Shown here piece by piece: positions 8,229 to 12,419 of a stretch of 12,419 nt of DNA. The notes beneath the pieces were generated by a model. It made no database searches and was not told the DNA's origin. It saw nothing but the letters and a program-made list of their open reading frames with translations. This DNA is from Gammaproteobacteria bacterium GWE2_37_16 (GTDB lineage: Bacteria > Pseudomonadota > Gammaproteobacteria > UBA9339): assembly GCA_001801285.1 (NCBI GenBank), contig MGXG01000035.1, positions 1 to 12,419 of the forward strand, given 5' to 3'. Position numbers and translations under genes: made by a program. Every line of letters starts with the position of its first letter. Position 1 is the first letter of the stretch.

Positions 8229-8996
8229 TTAGCTCCTATTTACCACTTCATAAAGAAAAGCAGTTGCTTGCGGGTTAATTGTCTGTCTTGATAGAGCTAC
8301 TGCTCTTACTCCTGGTTGATAAAAATAAGCTGGGCGCAATGTAATTGGCTCTTTAGTTTTATTCTTAATCTCAAAAACTACTCCGGTTAGATGAGATCCT
8401 GTATAAAAAGCAAGGGGCTTTAGATTAGCAATACAATAAAAATCGGTACTTTTAGGTTTATGTGTTTCACCATACAAATAACCATCAGGAGTTTGATGGT
8501 TGATCATGCCGGTAATAAGTGTGACAAGAATTTTTTGGTAAGCAGAAGTTTCTTCCCAATGCGCCGTTGTGACTGACGCTGTTGTTGGTTGGAAAATTAC
8601 CGCTTTGCCAACGATTGGTCTTGGGTTGATAAATAAAGATAAATTATGCCCACCAACTGTCGTCACATACATGGTAAAAGGCAAAGTGCCGTTAAAAGTA
8701 AGATAGGCGGCTCCACTCACATCATTTCTTGCTGTATATAACCCCGTAGGAGCATTAATGTTTTGAATTTTATCTCCTTGAATCGCAATACGATTGATAT
8801 CAGTATTACTCAAAGTAACACTGATTTGTTCGTTATCTGAAAAACTGATATTTTGCGCACTATTTTTAATACCTAAGATGTTAAGCATCGTGTTATTAGC
8901 CGTGGTAATTGGTACCGAATTTACTGCAGAATCAGCAAACCCAGCCACTGAAAACAAAATACCCATACTAAACATGAAGATTCTTACTTTATGCAT
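8229..8996 (-). CDS. traK: TraK, VirB9/secretin-like core complex protein
   Basis: TraK is a periplasmic, outer-membrane-associated component that binds TraV and TraB to form the F-type core complex. The product is 255 residues (F TraK is 242). It has a signal peptide with cleavage near residue 21 (VAGFA). The mature N-terminal part contains short beta-strand repeats (ISFSDNEQISVTLSNTDINRI, quoted in part as NEQISVTLSNTDINRI), the typical TraK pattern before GDKIQNI. Next come LTFNGTLPFTMYVTTVGGHN and LFINPRPIVGKAVIF. The C-terminus has GVVFEIKNKTKEPITLRPAYF and ends in TAFLYEVVNRS. Start ATG 8996 lies 8 bases inside the end of traE, which indicates coupled translation. Confidence 0.93.
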   Translation of the reverse strand: MHKVRIFMFSMGILFSVAGFADSAVNSVPITTANNTMLNILGIKNSAQNISFSDNEQISVTLSNTDINRIAIQGDKIQNINAPTGLYTARNDVSGAAYLTFNGTLPFTMYVTTVGGHNLSLFINPRPIVGKAVIFQPTTASVTTAHWEETSAYQKILVTLITGMINHQTPDGYLYGETHKPKSTDFYCIANLKPLAFYTGSHLTGVVFEIKNKTKEPITLRPAYFYQPGVRAVALSRQTINPQATAFLYEVVNRS

Positions 8997-9558
8997 TATT
9001 AGTTACCGCTATTTCAGAAAATGATGAAACTTTTAGGCTTCCTGCTTTATAAGTAAATTTAAGCAGATAAATCTTTTTTACTGGTTCCAAATTTAAGCTG
9101 CCTACCCAGCGTGACAGGGAGCCCTTAACAACTACCGTTAAATTGCGAGCATTGGGAATCACTTCAGTTGGATAAAAAACCGAAGATATCTCTTGCTTCA
9201 TAACCTCCTTTTCCTCCTGCCCCAAAATACCAACAAAATCATGATAAAATTCAGGATCCGTGTATTGCAAAAGAATTGTATGGGCTTGTTTGATATTGCT
9301 TGGCGCAAGATCCAAACGTTCTGCCACAAAAAACAATGCCATTTGTCGCAAATAACTGTTATCTACCGCATAATCAGAAACCGTAAAACTTTGCGTTACC
9401 GTCAAAGGAATTACCGTTCTTTTTTGATGTACAAACGACCAACCCACCAGCCAAACCAAACAAATATTTGCAATCAATAATCCAACACTAACCAAAAGCA
9501 CGAAGTGCAATCTGCCAGAAAGAAGCTGAATTTTGGATTGTGCAGTTTTATATTCCAT
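8989..9558 (-). CDS. traE: TraE, VirB8-like inner-membrane assembly protein
   Basis: TraE is an inner-membrane protein of the F-pilus assembly complex, with a periplasmic domain of VirB8-like fold. The product is 189 residues (F TraE is 188). A short cytoplasmic N-terminus is followed by one transmembrane helix at about residues 19-42 (FVLLVSVGLLIANICLVWLV). The periplasmic part has the family patterns VIPLTVTQSFTVSD, NSYLRQMALFFVAERLDLAP at about 68-87, and a C-terminal half with VVVKGSLSRWVGSL and KIYLLKFTYKAGSLKVSSF. GAGG sits at good spacing before the ATG at 9558 and overlaps the traL stop. Gene order traL-traE-traK is as in F. Confidence 0.94.
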   Translation of the reverse strand: MEYKTAQSKIQLLSGRLHFVLLVSVGLLIANICLVWLVGWSFVHQKRTVIPLTVTQSFTVSDYAVDNSYLRQMALFFVAERLDLAPSNIKQAHTILLQYTDPEFYHDFVGILGQEEKEVMKQEISSVFYPTEVIPNARNLTVVVKGSLSRWVGSLNLEPVKKIYLLKFTYKAGSLKVSSFSEIAVTNNA

Positions 9559-9566
9559 CTAAACCT

Positions 9567-9869
9567 CTAATTTAACCAATGTCTCGCCGCAGATGGTGGG
9601 GTTTTCAGAAAAATAACTCCCGGTAAATGATGTAAAGGTAAATACCAATACAGAAGGTTAAAAAACCAACTTGTCCCCTGCCCTTTTTTAAAATATTTAA
9701 TTGCAAACCAAACAATCCCTGCCAAAAAAATACCTGTTAACAAGCTACCACAAAGCCAACATAACAAAATCGTAAAAACAATTGGGATAAATTCATCTAA
9801 CGTCAATCCAAAGTAACGCTTCGGTTCATCAATCCTTTTACAAATAAAGTATTTGGCTTCGTGGCTCAT
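9567..9869 (-). CDS. traL: TraL, inner-membrane pilus assembly protein
   Basis: TraL is a small inner-membrane protein of F-pilus assembly, related to VirB3. The product is 100 residues (F TraL is 91). Its N-terminus has the diagnostic pattern I-x-E-P-K-R-Y-F-G-L-T-x-D-E at about 13-26. Two hydrophobic stretches follow (about 27-43 and 44-60), then the KKGQGTSWFFNLLYWYLP segment at about 61-78 that is typical of TraL. The ATG at 9869 is preceded by GAGGG with an eight-base spacer; this ribosome site overlaps the TAG of traA, so pilin and TraL are probably made from the same message. Confidence 0.93.
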   Translation of the reverse strand: MSHEAKYFICKRIDEPKRYFGLTLDEFIPIVFTILLCWLCGSLLTGIFLAGIVWFAIKYFKKGQGTSWFFNLLYWYLPLHHLPGVIFLKTPPSAARHWLN

Positions 9870-9882
9870 GACTTTTTACCCT

Positions 9883-10212
9883 CTATTTAAATACCCAATG
9901 CGGTAAAGCATAGGTTAAAAATGTTGAAATAAAGATAATACCAAGCATAGCGGCAAGGTTTTTTGTTTTGTGGTAGGTATAAACGCCAACCACTATTTCC
10001 AAAAGATAAAGCAGTTTGATAAAAGTAGAGTCAGCACCAAACGTAGCTTTCACACCTTCCATTACTCCTTTTAAGTCATCATCATCTGCTAAAGCAGGCA
10101 ACGTATAAAATCCCCAAATAGCTGCAAGAGTTAAAAAAGTTGTGACCTTTTTAAAGCTCTTGTTTTTTGCAAATTTTCGCAAATAACTTTTTACTTTTTT
10201 AATTTTCTTCAT
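9883..10212 (-). CDS. traA: TraA, type-F propilin
   Basis: TraA is the precursor of the pilus subunit. The 109-residue product (F propilin 121) has a long basic leader of about 42 residues, with hydrophobic core TTFLTLAAIWGFYTLPALA. Cleavage after ALA (residue 42) would leave a mature pilin of 67 residues, close to the 70 of F pilin. The mature part starts with four aspartates, then contains two hydrophobic segments at about 63-80 and 87-104, separated by a basic loop (YHKTKN), the standard two-helix pilin hairpin. A strong AGAGGAG ribosome site lies upstream of the ATG at 10212, suited to high expression. The four-aspartate N-terminus is unusual. Placement first in the structural tra gene order supports the call. 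Confidence 0.93.
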   Translation of the reverse strand: MKKIKKVKSYLRKFAKNKSFKKVTTFLTLAAIWGFYTLPALADDDDLKGVMEGVKATFGADSTFIKLLYLLEIVVGVYTYHKTKNLAAMLGIIFISTFLTYALPHWVFK

Positions 10213-10223
10213 TTTTATCTCCT

Positions 10224-10418
10224 CTAATTAAGTTTAGTATATTGAACACAATCCCTACAAACTACGTAGGTCTTGTCCTGGTGAATAAATCTGGTTTGTT
10301 TGACCTGATAGCCTTCAGCAAAGATCCGACAAACATCATTGGTACATCCTGTAAGCAATATTGAGAAACATAGACTCAATATTTTAAAAATTTGTTTCTG
10401 TTGCTTAGCTTTTTGCAT
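10224..10418 (-). CDS. Small lipoprotein upstream of traA (64 residues)
   Basis: I do not recognise this protein. The frame is open much further upstream, but that part overlaps the LuxR-type gene. The ATG at 10418, eight bases after that gene's stop, gives a clean lipoprotein: MQKAKQQKQIFKILSLCFSILLTGC, with a basic start, hydrophobic core and lipobox LLTGC (acylated Cys 25). The short mature part has Cys 30 and a CRDC pair (54 and 57) near the C-terminus, so it may form disulfides or bind metal. There is no evident Shine-Dalgarno sequence, suggesting coupling to the regulator gene. The traA ribosome site begins just after its stop. It may be an envelope component specific to this family of elements; a regulatory or surface-exclusion role is only speculation. 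Confidence 0.7.
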   Translation of the reverse strand: MQKAKQQKQIFKILSLCFSILLTGCTNDVCRIFAEGYQVKQTRFIHQDKTYVVCRDCVQYTKLN

Positions 10419-10425
10419 GTTTTTA

Positions 10426-10839
10426 TTAACAACGCGGTGTATTACAGTTTTTAACCAAAGATTGCTCTCGATCCTCATAGTTTCGATATTTAAAATCGAC
10501 ACTTGCAATAAAATTGCTATACACCACCAAATCAGCCAATTTCCGATTGTTACGGCAATGCAATTTCTCACGCATATTCTCAAAGTGTTCTTCAACCGTA
10601 CGCGGCGACACGTTAAGATCGCGTGCAATTTGTTTTATTCTTCTGCCTCGGAAAAATCCTTCCATACATTCCATTTCCCTTCTGGTGAAATAAATGTTCG
10701 GGTATTGGTCGCCAAGATAGTAGCGTTTTAGTTTGTGTGCGGTTGGCGTACATATCTTTTTGGATACCTTAGAGTCAAGAAAAACCCAATGCTTTTGTGA
10801 ATAAAAACCGTTTTTAGATAAAGTTTCTTGCAATATCAT
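10426..10839 (-). CDS. LuxR/GerE-type helix-turn-helix transcription regulator
   Basis: The 137-residue product has a C-terminal-type LuxR DNA-binding domain at about residues 50-108. It starts FTRREMECMEGFFRG, continues RIKQIARDLNVSPRTVEEHF (67-86; the recognition helix is SPRTVEEHFENM) and ends with REKLHCRNNRKLADLV. The roughly 48-residue N-terminus has no recognisable receiver or autoinducer domain, and a 30-residue tail follows. It probably regulates the tra operon, in a role like that of TraJ in F although unrelated in sequence; this is inference from position. The open frame extends ten codons upstream, but ATG 10839 is preferred because GGAG lies eight bases before it. It follows csrA after 14 bases. 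The lack of a sensing domain suggests control by abundance. Confidence 0.88.
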   Translation of the reverse strand: MILQETLSKNGFYSQKHWVFLDSKVSKKICTPTAHKLKRYYLGDQYPNIYFTRREMECMEGFFRGRRIKQIARDLNVSPRTVEEHFENMREKLHCRNNRKLADLVVYSNFIASVDFKYRNYEDREQSLVKNCNTPRC

Positions 10840-10843
10840 ACTT

Positions 10844-10855
10844 TTTTCTCCTTTT
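10844..10855 (-). promoter_or_regulatory. Ribosome site of the LuxR-type gene with CsrA-like GGA motif
   Basis: The minus strand reads AAAAGGAGAAAA, a strong Shine-Dalgarno sequence five bases upstream-adjacent to AAGTATG. The same twelve bases precede the csrA start. It contains AAGGA, which matches the core ANGGA bound by CsrA proteins, so it could be a site of translational repression. That role is inferred, not shown. Confidence 0.55.
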
Positions 10856-11042
10856 ATTTTACTTGCCACTTTGGCTGCTGTTGGTTACGAATTTTTGCGT
10901 AAATTTCCTCCCGATGAACCGGTATATCTTTCGGGGCAGTAATTCCTAAACAAACTTGACCACTATCGGTTTTTAAAACTTTTACTTCTATGTTATTGCC
11001 GATAATGACTGATTCTTCAGCTTTTCTGGTTAAAATAAGCAT
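10854..11042 (-). CDS. csrA: CsrA-like RNA-binding regulator carried by the element
   Basis: CsrA proteins are small dimeric RNA-binding regulators that block or activate translation at GGA-containing sites. The 62-residue product has the full family plan: MLILTRKAEESVIIG at the N-terminus with Leu4 and Arg6, a central VKVLKTDSGQVCLGITAPKD, and the conserved VHREEIYAKI helix entry with Arg44. Both RNA-contact arginines of the family are present. Some central positions differ from chromosomal CsrA (VCLGI where VRIGV is usual), as expected of an element-specific paralogue. Legionella conjugative elements are known to carry such genes (csrT or lvrC). A strong GGAG site lies before the ATG at 11042. 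As first convincing gene of the operon it probably coordinates transfer with host physiology. Confidence 0.93.
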   Translation of the reverse strand: MLILTRKAEESVIIGNNIEVKVLKTDSGQVCLGITAPKDIPVHREEIYAKIRNQQQPKWQVK

Positions 11043-11338
11043 GGTTTTCTCCTTTTAAAGATTGTGAATAAATTTGAATAAGCAAGTAATACAGCTTTAA
11101 TTGAAAATAACTGTCTCCGACTAGAAACACTTGGAAAAGACACATAGCTTAAATACTTAAAACACAATGTATTGTTATGGGAATTAATGACCTTGATTTT
11201 TGGTGATAAAAACCACCACTGTACTCTTAAAAAACAAGGCAGCAGTTTTGTGATTTGTGGTAAAAACAAAGGTAATGCGGTTTTTGGTGGATACAGAACT
11301 AGCAAAAAAGCAAAAATATATAATTTTCGTTCTCTCAT
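11030..11338 (-). CDS. Possible leader protein upstream of csrA (doubtful)
   Basis: An open frame of 102 codons runs from ATG 11338 across the csrA leader and ends 13 bases inside csrA in another frame. It has AAGGA four bases before the ATG. The first part looks like a signal peptide (KLYIFAFLLVLYPPKTALPL), but the rest is Lys, Phe, Leu and Ser-rich with no known motif. The plus strand is also open here, so the frame may be chance. Alternatives are a decayed gene or simply a roughly 300-base untranslated csrA leader. If translated, the overlap would couple it to csrA. Confidence 0.3.
   Translation of the reverse strand: MRERKLYIFAFLLVLYPPKTALPLFLPQITKLLPCFLRVQWWFLSPKIKVINSHNNTLCFKYLSYVSFPSVSSRRQLFSIKAVLLAYSNLFTIFKRRKPCLF
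11045..11056 (-). promoter_or_regulatory. Ribosome site of csrA with CsrA-like GGA motif
   Basis: The minus strand reads AAAAGGAGAAAA followed by CC and the csrA ATG. It is a strong Shine-Dalgarno sequence and includes AAGGA, matching the CsrA-binding core. CsrA proteins often repress their own translation through such a site; here that is inference. The twelve bases are identical to those before the LuxR-type gene. Confidence 0.55.
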
Positions 11339-11363
11339 AACTTCCTTCTCACAATTTCAAAGG

Positions 11364-11374
11364 AAGTGACACTT
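11364..11374. promoter_or_regulatory. Operator-like dyad, left copy
   Basis: AAGTGACACTT is a perfect 5-bp inverted repeat around one central base. A second copy lies 51 bp away, centre to centre. Dyads of this size are typical targets for dimeric XRE-family repressors, and the divergent repressor gene is the obvious candidate binder. The left copy sits between weak minus-strand promoter boxes. Confidence 0.6.
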
Positions 11375-11379
11375 AATTT

Positions 11380-11403
11380 GCAATGCGATACAATCAGCAT
11401 TGC
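11380..11403. repeat. Inverted repeat between the two operators
   Basis: GCAATGC (11380-11386) and GCATTGC (11397-11403) are perfect inverted arms of 7 bp around a 10-base spacer. The repeat lies almost centrally between the twin dyads, so it may bind a second regulator or form a small hairpin in RNA. Confidence 0.5.
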
Positions 11404-11414
11404 TAAAGTAATTA

Positions 11415-11425
11415 AAGTGTCACTT
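11415..11425. promoter_or_regulatory. Operator-like dyad, right copy
   Basis: AAGTGTCACTT is the reverse complement of the left copy and, apart from its central base, the same palindrome. It lies just upstream of the plus-strand TATACT box at 11434, where a bound repressor would cover the promoter, which would suit autoregulation of the repressor gene. Confidence 0.6.
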
Positions 11426-11453
11426 ACATAGGTTATACTTATCTCTTTAGTGC

Positions 11454-11483
11454 GCCTCAGCCAAGTTACCGCTTGGCCGAGGC
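11454..11483. terminator. GC-rich hairpin, possible weak terminator or attenuator
   Basis: GCCTC-A-GCCAAG and CTTGGC-C-GAGGC pair as an 11-bp stem with one A-C mismatch and a six-base loop, the most stable hairpin noticed in this region. On the plus strand it is followed by TTTATACC, a poor U-tract; on the minus strand there is none. It may terminate or attenuate plus-strand transcription before the repressor, or be a protein-binding dyad. Confidence 0.5.
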
Positions 11484-11484
11484 T

Positions 11485-11502
11485 TTATACCTTAAAGTAT
11501 AA
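11485..11502. repeat. AT-rich inverted repeat over a -10-like box
   Basis: TTATAC, six bases, GTATAA form a perfect inverted repeat just after the GC-rich hairpin. Its right arm overlaps TATAAT (11498-11503), a consensus -10 sequence on the plus strand with only a poor -35 (TTGGCC, 19 bases upstream). It may mark a plus-strand promoter for the repressor. Confidence 0.35.
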
Positions 11503-11621
11503 TTATATTAATAACATGATATTTTTTATACGTCAACGAATAATTTTATTTATGGGTGTGTTTCCAATTAAACGCTAATTAAAAAATAATGCGCCTGTAA
11601 GTATGGAATCGATTTTAAATG

Positions 11622-11627
11622 TAAAAT
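11622..11627 (+). promoter_or_regulatory. Possible -10 box for a leaderless repressor transcript
   Basis: TAAAAT ends 6 bases before the GTG-ATG start of the repressor, so a transcript begun here would start at or near the start codon. No Shine-Dalgarno sequence is seen, which would fit leaderless translation as in the lambda cI maintenance transcript. The -35 region is poor, so this is weak. Confidence 0.3.
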
Positions 11628-11636
11628 GACGTAGTG

Positions 11637-12272
11637 ATGAAAATAAGTACAAATTTAAAAAAACTTCTAGAAAAATTTAATTTAAATACTTTGGAACTTT
11701 CGCGTCGTACTGGAATTGCTCAACCAGTGATTTACAGGTTGATGACAGGAGAAACCCATGATCCAAAATTATCAACTGTACTGACATTAGCCAACTATTT
11801 TGATATTACTTTAGAATGTTTGATTGGCGAAACTGTTAATTTTTCTTCTGCTGAAATTAGTAATAAAAAATCATCCTTTGAGGTTCCATTGCTGACTTGG
11901 AAACAAGCCGTTAATCACTTGACTCTAGCGCAAGATATTCTTTCTTCTACCGAAAAAACGCTGATAAATTTCAAACCTATCTCAAATATCTTTGCTTTAA
12001 AGACAGAAGATGATTCTATGTTACCTATATTTCCTAAAGGGACACTCCTTATTGTCAATGGTGACCAAAAACATCCCCAAAACGGAAATTATATAATTGC
12101 AAAGATAGGAACAAATAAAAAAGCTCTTTTTAGACAATTCATAATCGACAATGAAATATCTTATTTAAAATCATTAAATCCTGATGCTGCAAAATACAGG
12201 ATTGCATTATTTGATAAAAAGAAAGATATATGTTGTGGGGTATTGGTTCAATCAAAAGTAGATTACAATTAG
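11637..12272 (+). CDS. XRE-family phage-type repressor with degenerate S24 (LexA/CI-like) domain
   Basis: The product has an N-terminal XRE helix-turn-helix at about residues 5-63 (LELSRRTGIAQPVIYRLMTG, 20-39) and a C-terminal LexA/CI-like S24 domain from about 118 (FALKTEDDSMLPIFPKGTLL). Numbering here starts at the GTG at 11634, which directly precedes the ATG at 11637; either may be used, and neither has a Shine-Dalgarno sequence. The nucleophile Ser128 is present, but where catalytic Lys is expected (family pattern T-x-K-R/Q-L) it reads ALFRQF, with Arg167. The linker reads VPLLTWKQAVNH (84-95); relatives usually have QAG, the Ala-Gly cleavage site. It is the only plus-strand gene and divergent from csrA, like prpA-type repressors of Legionella elements. 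It probably represses the transfer operon. Confidence 0.9.
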   Translation: MKISTNLKKLLEKFNLNTLELSRRTGIAQPVIYRLMTGETHDPKLSTVLTLANYFDITLECLIGETVNFSSAEISNKKSSFEVPLLTWKQAVNHLTLAQDILSSTEKTLINFKPISNIFALKTEDDSMLPIFPKGTLLIVNGDQKHPQNGNYIIAKIGTNKKALFRQFIIDNEISYLKSLNPDAAKYRIALFDKKKDICCGVLVQSKVDYN

Positions 12273-12419
12273 GTTATTGGAACAAAAGCAAATATTCTTT
12301 TAAGAATAATTTTCATTCCATCAAGGCGGTATTTGTCAAGAAAGTTGTCGCCTCAAATTTTTAATTAGCTAATTTTACTTGGTTGTAATTTTCTTGTTTG
12401 TGGAAATTATTTTTCTTAT
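12273..12419. other. Intergenic tail after the repressor with AT-rich palindromes
   Basis: No gene is visible in these last bases. TATTCTT-TT-AAGAATA (12293-12308) is a perfect 7-bp inverted repeat followed by ATTTT and could be a weak terminator for the repressor. AGGCG (12325-12329) and CGCCT (12349-12353) are distant inverted arms followed by a T-run at 12357-12362. AATTAGCTAATT (12363-12374) is a perfect palindrome. TTGACA is present on the minus strand (12334-12339) without a good -10. Confidence 0.4.

Larger units (their letters stand above)
11339..11633. promoter_or_regulatory. Divergent control region between repressor and csrA-tra operon
   Basis: This stretch without a convincing gene separates the minus-strand csrA-tra operon from the plus-strand repressor. 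It holds two identical 11-bp dyads, an inner inverted repeat, a GC-rich hairpin and several promoter-like hexamers. On the plus strand TATACT (11434-11439) and TATAAT (11498-11503) resemble -10 boxes. On the minus strand TTGCAA and TGAAAT with an 18-base spacer flank the left dyad, though both boxes are weak matches. The layout is that of a phage-like switch. From 11504 to 11620 I see only AT-rich sequence. Exact transcription starts cannot be fixed by eye. Confidence 0.6.

Noticed and set aside
7288..8232. Three plus-strand open frames opposite traB
   Set aside because: They are antisense to an intact, well-conserved traB and encode Ser/Pro-rich or low-information products typical of shadow frames.
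8794..9480. Plus-strand open frames opposite traK and traE
   Set aside because: Antisense to conserved genes, with no ribosome site or motif of their own.
10419..10628. N-terminal extension of the small lipoprotein upstream of traA
   Set aside because: The extension overlaps the LuxR-type gene and would bury the lipoprotein signal peptide in the middle of the protein.
10339..10731. Plus-strand frame of 130 codons opposite the LuxR-type gene
   Set aside because: The minus-strand frame has a clear LuxR domain and a strong ribosome site; the plus frame has neither.
11172..11369. Plus-strand open frame of 65 codons in the csrA leader
   Set aside because: No ribosome site or recognised domain, and it runs into the left operator dyad; AT-rich DNA opens frames on both strands here.
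12334..12339. Perfect TTGACA on the minus strand downstream of the repressor
   Set aside because: No matching -10 box at usable spacing, and it would read antisense into the repressor gene.
1..12419. CRISPR arrays, tRNA or rRNA genes, insertion sequences
   Set aside because: No regularly spaced repeats, T-loop-like tRNA sequences or transposase motifs were seen on either strand.

Overview
The window carries most of a type-F (F-plasmid-like) conjugative type IV secretion operon with its regulatory head. This points to an integrative conjugative element or plasmid. The DNA is AT-rich. The combination of F-type tra genes, an element-borne CsrA-like protein and a divergent phage-type repressor resembles conjugative elements described in Legionella, so a gammaproteobacterium of the Legionellales is my best guess. 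That is inference, because no rRNA, tRNA or chromosomal marker gene is present.

Layout. Apart from one gene, every convincing coding region lies on the minus strand and reads from about 11040 down to 1. At the right end a divergent plus-strand gene (11637-12272) encodes an XRE/S24 repressor. An intergenic control region (about 11339-11633) follows, with two identical 11-bp dyads, a GC-rich hairpin and several promoter-like boxes. Then come a csrA-like gene, a LuxR/GerE-type regulator and a 64-residue lipoprotein. The transfer genes follow in F-plasmid order: traA (pilin), traL, traE, traK, traB, a pair of small TraV-like lipoproteins, three paralogous small exported proteins, traC, trbI, traW, traU and trbC. 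The last runs off the left edge with only its C-terminal tail missing.

How it works together. TraA is the pilin. TraL and TraE are inner-membrane parts. TraB (VirB10-like), TraK (VirB9-like) and TraV (VirB7-like lipoprotein) form the envelope-spanning core. TraC is the VirB4-like ATPase. TrbI, TraW, TraU and TrbC act in pilus assembly, retraction and mating. Genes are tightly packed with short overlaps or gaps, as expected for one long operon. The repressor probably controls the divergent promoters through the twin dyads. The CsrA-like protein and the LuxR-type protein add post-transcriptional and transcriptional layers.

Most unusual points: a repressor whose S24 domain keeps the serine but seems to have lost both the catalytic lysine and the Ala-Gly cleavage site; the twin palindromic operators; a shared 12-base GGAG motif over the ribosome sites of csrA and the LuxR gene; a duplicated TraV-type lipoprotein, one copy only 53 residues long; and a tandem triplication of an unrecognised exported family inserted between traV and traC.
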